DNA from: Oceaniferula marina
GTDB taxonomy: Bacteria; Verrucomicrobiota; Verrucomicrobiia; Verrucomicrobiales; Akkermansiaceae
Direction of reading: 5' to 3'
DNA length: 64,000 bases
Assembly (NCBI RefSeq): GCF_013391475.1
Contig: NZ_JACBAZ010000002.1
Location: 124,001 to 188,000 of the forward strand
Position 1 is the first letter of the stretch, and each line of letters begins with the position of its first letter. The notes under the pieces were generated by a model, which ran no database searches, was not told the DNA's origin, and was given only the letters and a program-made list of their open reading frames with translations. Made by a program: the position numbers and the translations under genes. Shown here in pieces: positions 17,550 to 27,543 of the stretch.

Positions 17550-19121
17550 ATGATTTCTTACCAGCGTGACCCACAGCAGACCATTCCCGAATCTTCCGTA
17601 AAAATCGTTGGCCTTGGTGGTGCCGGAGCCAATATGCTCGACCGGGCTGCGCTCGATGGCCTGAGTGGCGCGGAGATGTTGTGTATCAACACTGACATGC
17701 GGACGCTGGGTAGTTCCGTGGCCAGTGAAAAGATCCAGATTGGTAGAAATTTGACCATGGGCTTGGGGGCCGGAGGTGACCCTGAGTTGGGGCTGAAAGC
17801 GGCTCAGGAGTGCGAACAGGAAATTCGTGACGCATTCCGTGACCGGAAGATGATTTTTCTCTGTGTTGGCCTGGGAGGAGGCACCGGATCGGGTGCGGCA
17901 CCCTTGATTTGTCGTTTGGCCCGTGAAGAGGGCGCCTTTGTTGTGGTGTTTGCCACCGTTCCATTTGGTTTTGAAGGCTCCCGTCGCCGGAATCAGGCAG
18001 ACACAACACTCAACGAGCTGGCGGTATTGGCCAATGCCTTGGTGACCTTCGACAATGATCGGATGGGTGAGCTGGTCGTTGCGAAAAAAGGAATCCACGA
18101 GGCTTTTGCCGCTGCGGACCGGATGATTTCCGAGTCGGTTCAGGCGGTGACCCGTCTGGTGATGCGTCCGGGTCTGGTGAATGTCGGCCTGGATGATTTG
18201 ATGGCAGCTCTGCGGACCAACCGCTCACGTTGTTTGTTTGGTTCAGGATTGGCCAAGGGTGAGGATCGGCCCCAGCGGGCCTTGGAAAACACTCTGGCGA
18301 GCCCCTTGCTCGATCAGGGAAGTTTGCTTAAGGATGCCACCACGGTGTTGGTGCATATCTGCGGTGGGGAGTCCCTGACTTTGTATGAGGTGGAGTTGCT
18401 GATGCAAGGGCTGTCGAAGCACGTTCCGGAGTCGGCTCATATCCTGTTTGGTGCCGCGGTTGACCCGGCGATGAAGGATGGCCTGAGTATGACCTTGATC
18501 AGTGCCTTGCCAGAAAACAAGCTGATCGCAAGCACGGAACAGCAGGAGGCTGAAGCCCCGGTGATGGGGGAAGCCATCGAGCAGGCAGTCGAGGAGGACG
18601 GGCCGGAGGCCGAGGATATGCTGGTGCCCATGGGAGAAGAATTGGTCGTCGAGGAAGCTGAGCTTGCCGAGTCGGAGTCGGCCGAGGAAGAAAGTTTGTT
18701 TATCGTTGATTCCGAGCCTGCGCACGAGCAGGTGGCGGAAGAAGAACCCGAGCAGGTAGAGACAGATGAGGAAGTTCTGGAGGACTTGCTTGAGTCCGGA
18801 GATCCAGCCGCAGAGCTGGATTCCACTGATGAGGAAGCCATGGATCAGGGCGCCGATGAAGTTGATTTGATTGCTGATGAAGCGCTGGATGATTCGTTGC
18901 TTGAGGAAGTAGTCGAAGAGATCGATGAAGATCATGGATCCGACGAGGCGGAAGAAGAGGCGAGCAGCTTGACGATGCCGGTGCGCACCCATGCCAAAAA
19001 TCCTCAAGGGGAGCTGGAACTTGACGGTGGGCCGAAGGGTAAATTCGAAGGGGAGATCCCCAATGTGTTGGATGGTGAGGATCTGGATATCCCTCCATTC
19101 CTTCGTAAAAAACGCCGTTAA
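17550..19121 (+). CDS. ftsZ: Cell division protein FtsZ with long acidic linker
   Basis: 523 residues. The N-terminal GTPase domain has VGLGGAGANM (19-29) and the tubulin signature GGGTGSG at 109-115. The loop VPFGFEGSRRR and NDR at 169-171 are also typical. The activating domain runs to about residue 325. An unusually long acidic linker of about 150-170 residues rich in Glu/Asp follows, and the chain ends with a conserved C-terminal peptide (DLDIPPFLRKKRR) that normally binds FtsA/ZipA-type anchors. FtsZ polymerises at mid-cell to form the division ring. Oddity: the T7 synergy loop reads NVGLDDL (211-217) where most FtsZ have N-[VL]-D-F-x-D, so the first Asp is Gly while the second is kept. 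No ftsA or ftsQ lies beside it. Confidence 0.96.
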   Translation: MISYQRDPQQTIPESSVKIVGLGGAGANMLDRAALDGLSGAEMLCINTDMRTLGSSVASEKIQIGRNLTMGLGAGGDPELGLKAAQECEQEIRDAFRDRKMIFLCVGLGGGTGSGAAPLICRLAREEGAFVVVFATVPFGFEGSRRRNQADTTLNELAVLANALVTFDNDRMGELVVAKKGIHEAFAAADRMISESVQAVTRLVMRPGLVNVGLDDLMAALRTNRSRCLFGSGLAKGEDRPQRALENTLASPLLDQGSLLKDATTVLVHICGGESLTLYEVELLMQGLSKHVPESAHILFGAAVDPAMKDGLSMTLISALPENKLIASTEQQEAEAPVMGEAIEQAVEEDGPEAEDMLVPMGEELVVEEAELAESESAEEESLFIVDSEPAHEQVAEEEPEQVETDEEVLEDLLESGDPAAELDSTDEEAMDQGADEVDLIADEALDDSLLEEVVEEIDEDHGSDEAEEEASSLTMPVRTHAKNPQGELELDGGPKGKFEGEIPNVLDGEDLDIPPFLRKKRR

Positions 19122-19143
19122 AGCGGGGGCTGCTCGAGGTGAG

Positions 19144-19168
19144 GCCGCAGTCGCTGTGAGACTGCGGT
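19144..19168 (+). terminator. Hairpin after ftsZ, possible terminator
   Basis: A perfect stem ccgcagtc/gactgcgg with a 7-nt loop starts about 22 bp after the ftsZ stop. It lacks a T-run, so termination is uncertain. Confidence 0.35.
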
Positions 19169-19518
19169 CATACCAGACTGGGAGAGATGCCTAGAAATCA
19201 CATTTCTGTTAGATTGTCTTGGTGTCAATCCGGATGATCGTAGATCTTATTTTGAGTAATTTTGGTTATCCTGCCGGGCACTGCAGGAGTGAACACGAGT
19301 ATCATTTCTTGTTGGGCAAACCTTGTAGGCGGGTTGGCTCTGTTTGAATTTTTGTGGGCAAGAGCTGTGCTCTGGTGCTCCTGATATCCACCGATTGATA
19401 GAAAATCCTTCCAGCCGTTTGAGATGGCTGGGACGGTTGTTTTAGGACGTATCGTATTGGTTCTAAACGGTTTGTTTTCAAAGGTGTCATTCTGAAACCT
19501 TTGCTTTTGTGTAGTCCT

Positions 19519-19562
19519 ATTATTAGATTTGGGGTCTTAATCTGGATTAATAATCTAATAAT
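19519..19562. promoter_or_regulatory. 11-bp perfect inverted repeat upstream of the giant surface-protein gene
   Basis: attattagatt at 19519-19529 and its exact reverse complement at 19552-19562, separated by 22 bp, about 70 bp before the ATG at 19632. It could be an operator or leader hairpin. The rest of the 19122-19631 gap shows no gene; small frames on the minus strand there look random. Confidence 0.4.
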
Positions 19563-19631
19563 GCATGTTAGTCTCATCCATAATGGGAAGAGGTATCGTG
19601 CAGTATCAGTTATTTTAACCAAACACACACA

Positions 19632-22600
19632 ATGAAAATAAAATACCTATTCAAAAGCATACTGTCATTGGTTTTACCGTTGATGTTCATGGCGGTATTT
19701 CCCGCTCACGCCAGTGATGATAACGACTGGTGGTCGATGGGGCCTGTTGGTGGCTCGTTCCAAGTGCAGTCGGGAACCTCATATATCGCGGTGCGAGAGG
19801 TGGAGTCGGGAGGACCGGCGGACTTGGCCGGGGTGCAAGTCGGAGACTTCATTATGGGGGGCTACGGTAAGGCTTTCCTAACTACCGGAAGTTCTACTTC
19901 AGGATATAAAGGGGCACCGCAAGGATTTGCTAATGCCATTGAGCGAGCGGAGTCGAGTGATGGTGCGATGCCTTTGACATTACTACGCCCGGGGGTTGGC
20001 AGTGTGGAAGTGACCGTCAATTTACCTGTACTTGGCTCATTTGGGCCGGCCTATCCGCTGGGGAGTGCCAAGTTTGATGGAATTTATCAGCAGGCAACTT
20101 TGAAAATTCATGAAAACATCGAAGGGACATCAAATGGTGATGTTGGTTACATGAGTGGCTTTTACGGTATTGTGCTTTTGGCCGACCCTCATTGGAATGA
20201 TACGACGGGTGACAAGCCATATCGCTTATCGATTGATAAGCTACGAGATAGGGCTGTCGCTGTATTGGATGCTGCGGTCGTCAATCCTGTTGAAGCAACG
20301 AACTTGGATGGAACTCCTAATGATGGTTCGGAGAATGATAGTAACCCGAATGACCAAAGTTACGTAAGTGTTGGGCTTGAAAACTGGGGCTTATCGACTT
20401 GGGCGATGTTTTTGGCCGAGTATCGGGCGAAGACTGGCGATACTTCCGTGGATACAAGCGTCCAGCGCGCGGCCGATCTTTTGGCTGGTCGGATTCAGAC
20501 GTGGCAGCAGCCTCCCTATGGTGGCTCCAACGGTCCTACCAAGGTTGGCTTGATGGGGCACGGAGGCGTTGGTGGTGACTACCCGCATATTGGTTATTCC
20601 GGGATTAATATTATTAATGCGCATGCGATGACAGCCATGGCGATGCTCAAGACAGCAGGGGCCACCATTGATGATGTCAAGATGCAGGCGTCTTGGAACT
20701 GGGTGAAATCAACGACGAACACTGACGGCAATGTTGGATATGCTTGGAAGCAAGGGGGGTATGATTCCAGTGGGCGCACGGCAGGTGTTGCGTTTGCCAT
20801 GTCATCATATGGTGGCTTGGATGCGGCCGATGAGGCGGTGTTAACCACAATGAAGGACTATATTTCGCGTGAGTGGCAGCGCATGCAGCATACGCATGCA
20901 TACACGGTGGGGGGGACGCAGTTCTATCAGTTTGTTCTTCCATATCTTACGGATCGTGATCAGCGGTTTATTATGGAGAACCAAAAAATGTTTTATCATT
21001 TTCATCGGACAACAACGGATGCTCTCCGGTATTTTGGTGGGCGCGAAAACAATGGAGGAGACGGCTATGTGAACACAGGTCGAGTGGCATACGCAGGTGT
21101 TGCCATGGCTCAGGCTGTGGCTAGTGGTAATCTCACTACCATTTCCAGTGTGGATCGTTCACGGATTCACGCTGATTTTCAGTCACCATTTTTGACCTGG
21201 CCGACGATCGATGCACGTCATGTGGAGATCGATGCTCTTGCTCAAGCGTTTAGCGTGGATATCACGGATTACCAAGGAGTGTCGATTCTACCTGCGGATT
21301 ATAGCGCAAGCTGGACTCATATTTCCGGCCCGGCAACAGCGACCTTCACGTCTGCCAATACAGCGGACACAACAGTGAACTTTCCCCAAGACGGAACCTA
21401 CCGCATTCAACTGGAAGTGGTCAGCGGTGGTTATACACTTACTGAGCCCGTCGATATTGTGGTGGATACCAGCGGTGGTCCGGTTCTGACCCCACCTAGC
21501 ATTGTAACAGAGCCAACGCCTCAATCGACAACGCTAGGAGGTTCGGCCACCATGTCTGTGGTCGTGGACGGTGATGGTCCATTTCTCTATGAGTGGTTTC
21601 TTGAAGGGAAATCTCTAGGGGTTAACAGCTCCTCTACACTCAATCTTTCGAATGTGAGCGGAGGCTATGTGGGCAATTACCAATGCGTGGTCACCCACCC
21701 AGCGGGTACCTTGACCAGTGCCACCGCGAGCCTTACTGTGACGGATGCCGGCATTTTGGCGCAGGGTGGATTATGGCGTGATCAATTTGATGGCATTTCA
21801 GGAACAACGGTTGCCGATCTTACGAATCATTCGAGTTTTCCTAGGTTCTCCACATTCGCTGAGTTTTTAACGGCAGCTGAAAGTGCTCGTGAAATCGGTG
21901 ATAACTATGGTTCCCGTTGGACTGGTTGGCTGACTCCGGATGTGACAGGAGACTATATTTTCTATTTAGCCGCTGATTATTCTTCAGAGTTATGGCTCTC
22001 CACTGATGCGCAACCGGCGAATAAGGTGCTGATTCATAGTCAAGTCAACACCCTGTCGCGTGACTGGGATGCCGCTGGCCAATCAGTGGCGATCACCCTA
22101 ACGGCGGGTCAGAGTTATTACATTGAAGTTCTTCACAAGGAGAATACTGGATCAGATTATTGTGGCGTTGCATGGCAAAAGCCTGGCGAGGATGTTCCTG
22201 TCGATGGATCCGAGCCTATTCCCGGACAGTATCTTTCGTGTTTCACCGGAGGTGTGCACGATACGTCCATTGTGCTTCCCCCGGTATTTGATCGCACAAG
22301 CTACGTCTGGACGCTCGATGAGACAGCGAACACCGGCTCCGTAGTCGGCACCGTAAGTGCTACGGATTCGAGCACTCCGCTGACATATGCGATCACTTCA
22401 GGAAATACCAATGGAGCGTTTACGATTAATAGTAGCACGGGCGAGATTTCGTTGGTGAATGCTCTGGATTTTGAAGTTACGCCAAGTTATTCACTCACCA
22501 TTCAGGCAACCAATTCGATCAGCCTGATTGGCCAGGTGACAGCTACAGTTGCAGTGAATGATATTTATGATGCTCAGCTGATCGTGAATACCAACTTCGA

Positions 22601-25600
22601 AGATGCGGATGGCTTCACTGGATATTCCGGTCATGGAACATTGACGACCAACACCGATAACCTGGGAGCTCAGTGGAGTACAGCTGATGATGCCCGTATC
22701 TGGAATATGAGTGGTCTCGCCCCATCAGGTGAGCAATGCCTGGTGCTCGGCGTTGTGAACACATCGAACAGCGTGGAACTTGAGATTCCCGGAACAGATC
22801 ATGGAGTCAGCAGCGTGACCTTTGACTATGCCGCCTTTTCCAGTAGCACCAACGCAACCACCAAACTTTATTACCGTGTTGACGGTGGTGCCTGGGTAGA
22901 GGCGTGGAGTGTCACGATGAATGGGATGGTTCCTGATTGGCAGGTCAAGCCGTGGCCATGGGTGACGGTTGATATCAACCAAGCCGGTGATGTGGATCTT
23001 AAATTTGAAACGACTGGGACCAAGGGGATTCTCATTGATACCATACGCGTAAAAGATAATCGGCCGAACTTACCGCCGGTGGCGAATGATAGTAGCTTGT
23101 CGATTTTTGAAACCGTTGATATAGGCACCTCTGTAGGCATCGTGGATGGCAGTGACCCGAACGCAGGTGACCCTCTGAGCTATGCAATCACCGGAGGAAA
23201 TACCGGCAACGCGTTTGCGATTCATGCAACAACAGGTGAAATCACCTTGGTGAGTAGTCTGGATTATGATGTGCAGAGTCAATATCAACTCAGCGTTTCT
23301 GTGACGGATACCCTGGGGCTCAGTGATACGGCGACTGTGACGATCAACGTTGATCCCAACCTCATTGGTCTTGTGGATATCTTTTATGGTAACGAAATCT
23401 ATGATGGCGTCAGTTATGTGAACGGTTGGAGCGAGGTGACCGGTGGCCATGTTTCAGAATCTCTGAACGGTACCGAACTCAATCGCAACCAAGATAGTGG
23501 GAATGGTGCCACATGGTTGGAGGGGGTTTCCTCAAGTACAGACGCAGCGACCACAACCTGGAATACCGCCAATCATGGGGACTGGACTTGGGAGGCGCGG
23601 ATTCGTGTCCATGACAGCCCGAACGGCTTTGCCCTCTGGCTCGGAACCGGCCTGGGCGTTGCCATTGTGGAGATCTACAACGACCGCACCCAGGATAGTG
23701 GTAATCAGACATTCAACGTCGCTCATACGAATAACGATGGGGCTTACCACGTCTGGCGTGTTGCCAATGACTCCGCAGCCAGTAAATACCATGTCTGGCG
23801 TGATGGAGTGCTTCTGACACCTGTTGGAGGTGTTGGCTATGATAGTACATCTGACGATGACCGTATGATCATTGGTGATACCACCAGCGGAACATTCGGA
23901 AATAGTCATCACATTGATATCGATTACATTGCCTATGATCAGAGCGGGGTTTACTCACCCCCTGTAAATAACAGTGCTCCGGCTTGGAACACCCATCCAG
24001 TGAATGAGATTGCGGCAATGGAGGATGCGGCCTTTAGTGCAACACTCTCTGACGATGTATCCGATGCCGACTCTGACCCGCTGAGCTTTTCCAAGGTTTC
24101 AGGCCCTGCATGGTTAGCCATTAACTCTGATGGCACATTGAGTGGAGTCCCTGCCAACAGCGATGTTGGAAACAACAGTTGGATTATTGAAGTCAGCGAT
24201 GGCACGGCATCCCCGGTTCAAGCAACTCTGAACATCACAGTAATTAACTCTAACGACCCTCCGCTGGTGAATGATCACTCTGCAAGCATTACAGAAAATG
24301 TAGCCAATGGTACAGCTGTCGTGACCGTGGCTGCCAGTGACCCCGACGTAGGGGATAGTCTCACTTATGCGATTACTGCAGGCAATATCGGCGGGGCTTT
24401 CGCCATCGATACGAACGGAAGCATAACAACTGCCGCTGCAATCGATTATGAATCCGTGAGCAGCTACTCGCTGACTGTGACTGTCACTGATAGCAGCAGT
24501 GCCACTGATGAAGCCACTGTGACGGTAACGGTCACCAATGAAAATGAGGCTCCTAGCGCTGTGGACAACAGTGCAAGCGTGCAGGATGATCTTACGATTG
24601 GGGCTTCTGTTGTAACCGTTGTAGCAAGTGACCCCGATACCGGTGATAGCTTGAGTTATGCGATTACGGCTGGAAATACGGGTGGTGCTTTTGCCATTGA
24701 TTCGAGCGGAATCATTACAACCACCACGACATTGGATGCGGCTACGACTTCGAGTTATACGTTGACTGTGACAGTCACCGACAGCGGCAATCTAACTGAC
24801 ATTGCTACGGTTTCCATTGCGGTGACTGCTGCAAATAACGATCCGGTTTTTGTCAGCGATCCGATCATAGGAGGTGAGGGTATGCTCTTTGTTGCCTACA
24901 CCGGAACGCTTGCAGGATCTGCAAGCGATGCGGACGCAGGAGACAATCTGACATACAGCAAAATCAGTGGCCCGGCTTGGCTCAGTATTGCTGCCGATGG
25001 AACTCTCACCGGGACACCTACTTCAACGGACGGTGGCTTGAATACCTTTACGGTCGAAGTCAGTGATGGCAACGGGGGAAGTGCCCAAGCGGTGTTGACC
25101 ATTACTGTGGCTGAAGCGGGTGTTGTTTATTTCGACGACTTCGAGAGTTACGATGTGGAAAACCCATCGGACTTCTCGGTGGGAGGGACAGCCTCCGGAA
25201 ATTGGACAGCCAGTAATACGGCCTCCAATGCGACACGGACGTTTAATACCAGTAATTACGGTGGCTCGCGTTTGTGGATTAGTAATGTGGATGGGACCCG
25301 TATCACCAGTGATGGTATCGAGGTTGGAGCTGACGCCCACTACACCATGTCCGTGGTGATGCTAACCGAAACGGCTACCGCTGGACGCACCCTGAATGCC
25401 AACTACGATATTTTAGTGGGGCAGGACGCAGCTTCGGCTGTCAGTATTGTCGGCGGGCCACAAGCAGTGGTCACCGAGGGTGATGATTGGCAGACACCGG
25501 ATTCGAAATCGGATCACGTCTTTACGCACAGTTTTCAGACTGGAACGCTTAATCCAGGCGACAAGGTGTTCCTGCGTTACGAGCGTGTGGGAACCCTTTC

Positions 25601-27401
25601 CTCAGGGGGGTGGTTCGGCGTGGATGATGTTCAGCTCACGCTTGACGGACGGAATAGCGCTCCGACCGTCAATGATGACACCTTCACTGTGGCTGAAAAC
25701 GCTGGCCCGGGAATTGCCGTTGGCACCGTGAGTGCAAGTGACCCTAACGTAAATGATACTTTGGTTTACTCTATCACTGCAGGTAATGCCGGTGGCGAAT
25801 TTACAATCGACGCTCAGAGTGGAGCGATGACAACGACTAGCCCTCTCGATTATGAAATGACTGGGAGCTATGCTCTCACCGTTACGGTAACGGACGGTGG
25901 CGGAGTCGCTGACACCGCAGACATCACGGTGAATGTTTCCGATGTGAACGAAGCCCCAGTAGCTGCCGACAGCAGTGGCAGCCTCACCGAAGACTCCATG
26001 ATCGGAGCTGCTGTGGCAACGGTTGCAGCCAGTGATGTGGATGCCGGGGATTCCCTCAGCTTCGCCATTACGGCTGGTAATACAGGGAACGCTTTTGCCA
26101 TTGATAGCAGTGGTAACATTACCACCACGACACCACTTGATTACGAAACGCAATCAAGCTACACCTTGACTGTGACCGTAACCGATACCGGATTACTTAC
26201 CGATACAGCAACGGTTGACGTGACGGTCACTGATGTGGTGGAAACCACCGCTCCTGTTGTCTCCACCGGATCAGCCGGCAACTTTACGCAGACGAGTGCA
26301 GACCTTTCCTATACGGTCAGTGACGATGGTGGCGAGGCCCCAACCGTGACGCTCTACTATGGGGAAACCGACGGGGGGACGACTCCGGGGAACTGGGCAA
26401 GCAGCGCGGGTCAAGGGGTGAGAGCAATTGGCGGTCACACCGCGTCATTGAGTGGCTTGACCGAGGGCACCACCTACTACTTCACGGTGCACGCCAGCAA
26501 CAGCGCAGGTGAGGTATGGGGCAGCAGCGGTAGCTTCACTACGGAGGCCGATACCTCGCCAAAATTGGTCAGGACCACAATCAGCGGTGTCACCAATGGT
26601 AGCTGGACGACGGTTAACCTTGGCCAGAGCTATAACTCGGCAGTGATTATTGCGACTCCCATTTATCCGGATACTACGACAGCTCCAGTGGTGACCCGGA
26701 TTACCAACGTCAGCGGCAGCAGCTTTGATCTTAAGGTGGACCGCGCCGACGGACTGAGTGATGCCATGACGATTGATGTATCGATCATCGCAGTTGAAGA
26801 GGGGGTTTATACTCAGGCAACCGACGGAGTGACGATGGAAGCCGTGAAATACACCTCGACGGTAACGGCTGACAACAACAGCTGGGTGGGTGAAGCCCAG
26901 ACCTACCAAAATACTTACACAGCTCCGGTGGTGGTCGGTCAGGTGATGAGTGCGAATGATGCCAATTGGTCGGTATTCTGGAGCATGGGTAATTCGCGAA
27001 CAGTTCCCGCCAGCGCGTCGGCATTAAACGTTGGTAAACACGTAGGTGAGGACCCGAACACAACCCGGGCGAATGAGACTATTGGTTACATCGTAATCGA
27101 AAGTGGAAGTGGCACCATCAATGGGGTGGCCTATGAAGCCGCCCTCGGTGGTGACAGCGTGCGAGGCTTTGGTAACTCATCAAGCCCCTACACTTACACT
27201 CTGAGTGGCGGTTTGAGTACTGTGAGTTCGGCTGCAGCCAGCATTTCCGGTATGGACGGAGGAAATGGAGCCTGGGCAGTGCTGTCCGGTTCTCCGGCTC
27301 TGACGACGACCAGCATCGGCTTACATGCTCTGGAGGATCAGCTGAATGATTCTGAGCTGAGCCATACGACGACCCAGGTTGGCTATATTGTGTTTGAATA
27401 G
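19632..27401 (+). CDS. Giant multidomain surface protein: PDZ, helical toroid (DUF6288-like), Ig, PA14, cadherin repeats
   Basis: 2589 residues. Signal peptide 1-27 (ends PAHA). PDZ-like domain about 35-130 (VESGGPADLAGVQVGDFI). An alpha/alpha-toroid region about 140-510 resembles DUF6288. Then: Ig-like about 619-704 with the YQCVV cysteine strand; PA14-like about 709-876; cadherin-type repeats at about 880-976, 1149-1240, 1540-1735, and 2008-2200, each with D.NE.P/DP(N/D)..D and LDYE..SSY.LTV-type lines; a LamG/lectin-like part about 1243-1440; putative Ig-like repeats (GPAWL....GTLSGVP) at 1446-1536 and 1734-1826; FN3-like about 2203-2309; and a C-terminal beta domain. No PEP-CTERM tail is present. 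It is probably an exported adhesin or carbohydrate-binding protein. The start follows a CA-rich leader with no Shine-Dalgarno. Confidence 0.9.
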   Translation: MKIKYLFKSILSLVLPLMFMAVFPAHASDDNDWWSMGPVGGSFQVQSGTSYIAVREVESGGPADLAGVQVGDFIMGGYGKAFLTTGSSTSGYKGAPQGFANAIERAESSDGAMPLTLLRPGVGSVEVTVNLPVLGSFGPAYPLGSAKFDGIYQQATLKIHENIEGTSNGDVGYMSGFYGIVLLADPHWNDTTGDKPYRLSIDKLRDRAVAVLDAAVVNPVEATNLDGTPNDGSENDSNPNDQSYVSVGLENWGLSTWAMFLAEYRAKTGDTSVDTSVQRAADLLAGRIQTWQQPPYGGSNGPTKVGLMGHGGVGGDYPHIGYSGINIINAHAMTAMAMLKTAGATIDDVKMQASWNWVKSTTNTDGNVGYAWKQGGYDSSGRTAGVAFAMSSYGGLDAADEAVLTTMKDYISREWQRMQHTHAYTVGGTQFYQFVLPYLTDRDQRFIMENQKMFYHFHRTTTDALRYFGGRENNGGDGYVNTGRVAYAGVAMAQAVASGNLTTISSVDRSRIHADFQSPFLTWPTIDARHVEIDALAQAFSVDITDYQGVSILPADYSASWTHISGPATATFTSANTADTTVNFPQDGTYRIQLEVVSGGYTLTEPVDIVVDTSGGPVLTPPSIVTEPTPQSTTLGGSATMSVVVDGDGPFLYEWFLEGKSLGVNSSSTLNLSNVSGGYVGNYQCVVTHPAGTLTSATASLTVTDAGILAQGGLWRDQFDGISGTTVADLTNHSSFPRFSTFAEFLTAAESAREIGDNYGSRWTGWLTPDVTGDYIFYLAADYSSELWLSTDAQPANKVLIHSQVNTLSRDWDAAGQSVAITLTAGQSYYIEVLHKENTGSDYCGVAWQKPGEDVPVDGSEPIPGQYLSCFTGGVHDTSIVLPPVFDRTSYVWTLDETANTGSVVGTVSATDSSTPLTYAITSGNTNGAFTINSSTGEISLVNALDFEVTPSYSLTIQATNSISLIGQVTATVAVNDIYDAQLIVNTNFEDADGFTGYSGHGTLTTNTDNLGAQWSTADDARIWNMSGLAPSGEQCLVLGVVNTSNSVELEIPGTDHGVSSVTFDYAAFSSSTNATTKLYYRVDGGAWVEAWSVTMNGMVPDWQVKPWPWVTVDINQAGDVDLKFETTGTKGILIDTIRVKDNRPNLPPVANDSSLSIFETVDIGTSVGIVDGSDPNAGDPLSYAITGGNTGNAFAIHATTGEITLVSSLDYDVQSQYQLSVSVTDTLGLSDTATVTINVDPNLIGLVDIFYGNEIYDGVSYVNGWSEVTGGHVSESLNGTELNRNQDSGNGATWLEGVSSSTDAATTTWNTANHGDWTWEARIRVHDSPNGFALWLGTGLGVAIVEIYNDRTQDSGNQTFNVAHTNNDGAYHVWRVANDSAASKYHVWRDGVLLTPVGGVGYDSTSDDDRMIIGDTTSGTFGNSHHIDIDYIAYDQSGVYSPPVNNSAPAWNTHPVNEIAAMEDAAFSATLSDDVSDADSDPLSFSKVSGPAWLAINSDGTLSGVPANSDVGNNSWIIEVSDGTASPVQATLNITVINSNDPPLVNDHSASITENVANGTAVVTVAASDPDVGDSLTYAITAGNIGGAFAIDTNGSITTAAAIDYESVSSYSLTVTVTDSSSATDEATVTVTVTNENEAPSAVDNSASVQDDLTIGASVVTVVASDPDTGDSLSYAITAGNTGGAFAIDSSGIITTTTTLDAATTSSYTLTVTVTDSGNLTDIATVSIAVTAANNDPVFVSDPIIGGEGMLFVAYTGTLAGSASDADAGDNLTYSKISGPAWLSIAADGTLTGTPTSTDGGLNTFTVEVSDGNGGSAQAVLTITVAEAGVVYFDDFESYDVENPSDFSVGGTASGNWTASNTASNATRTFNTSNYGGSRLWISNVDGTRITSDGIEVGADAHYTMSVVMLTETATAGRTLNANYDILVGQDAASAVSIVGGPQAVVTEGDDWQTPDSKSDHVFTHSFQTGTLNPGDKVFLRYERVGTLSSGGWFGVDDVQLTLDGRNSAPTVNDDTFTVAENAGPGIAVGTVSASDPNVNDTLVYSITAGNAGGEFTIDAQSGAMTTTSPLDYEMTGSYALTVTVTDGGGVADTADITVNVSDVNEAPVAADSSGSLTEDSMIGAAVATVAASDVDAGDSLSFAITAGNTGNAFAIDSSGNITTTTPLDYETQSSYTLTVTVTDTGLLTDTATVDVTVTDVVETTAPVVSTGSAGNFTQTSADLSYTVSDDGGEAPTVTLYYGETDGGTTPGNWASSAGQGVRAIGGHTASLSGLTEGTTYYFTVHASNSAGEVWGSSGSFTTEADTSPKLVRTTISGVTNGSWTTVNLGQSYNSAVIIATPIYPDTTTAPVVTRITNVSGSSFDLKVDRADGLSDAMTIDVSIIAVEEGVYTQATDGVTMEAVKYTSTVTADNNSWVGEAQTYQNTYTAPVVVGQVMSANDANWSVFWSMGNSRTVPASASALNVGKHVGEDPNTTRANETIGYIVIESGSGTINGVAYEAALGGDSVRGFGNSSSPYTYTLSGGLSTVSSAAASISGMDGGNGAWAVLSGSPALTTTSIGLHALEDQLNDSELSHTTTQVGYIVFE

Positions 27402-27432
27402 ATGCTTGAGTGTCAGCAACAACGACCCGTTC

Positions 27433-27465
27433 ATCACCCTGTTTTCTTGCACGTGGCAGGGTGAT
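27433..27465 (+). terminator. Hairpin after giant surface-protein gene
   Basis: A perfect 9-bp stem atcaccctg/cagggtgat with a 15-nt loop begins 32 bp after the stop. Only three T residues follow, so it is a weak intrinsic terminator candidate. Confidence 0.4.
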
Positions 27466-27543
27466 TTCAACCATCCATTATCCACGTTGCTAATCTTGAA
27501 TTCTATACTCGCCGAGGGTTTGTCCTTTTTCTATATTCTGTTA

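Noticed and set aside
18243-19007. 254-codon minus-strand frame inside ftsZ
   Set aside because: Mirror of the acidic linker and activating domain of ftsZ; hydrophobic character comes from the reversed Glu codons.
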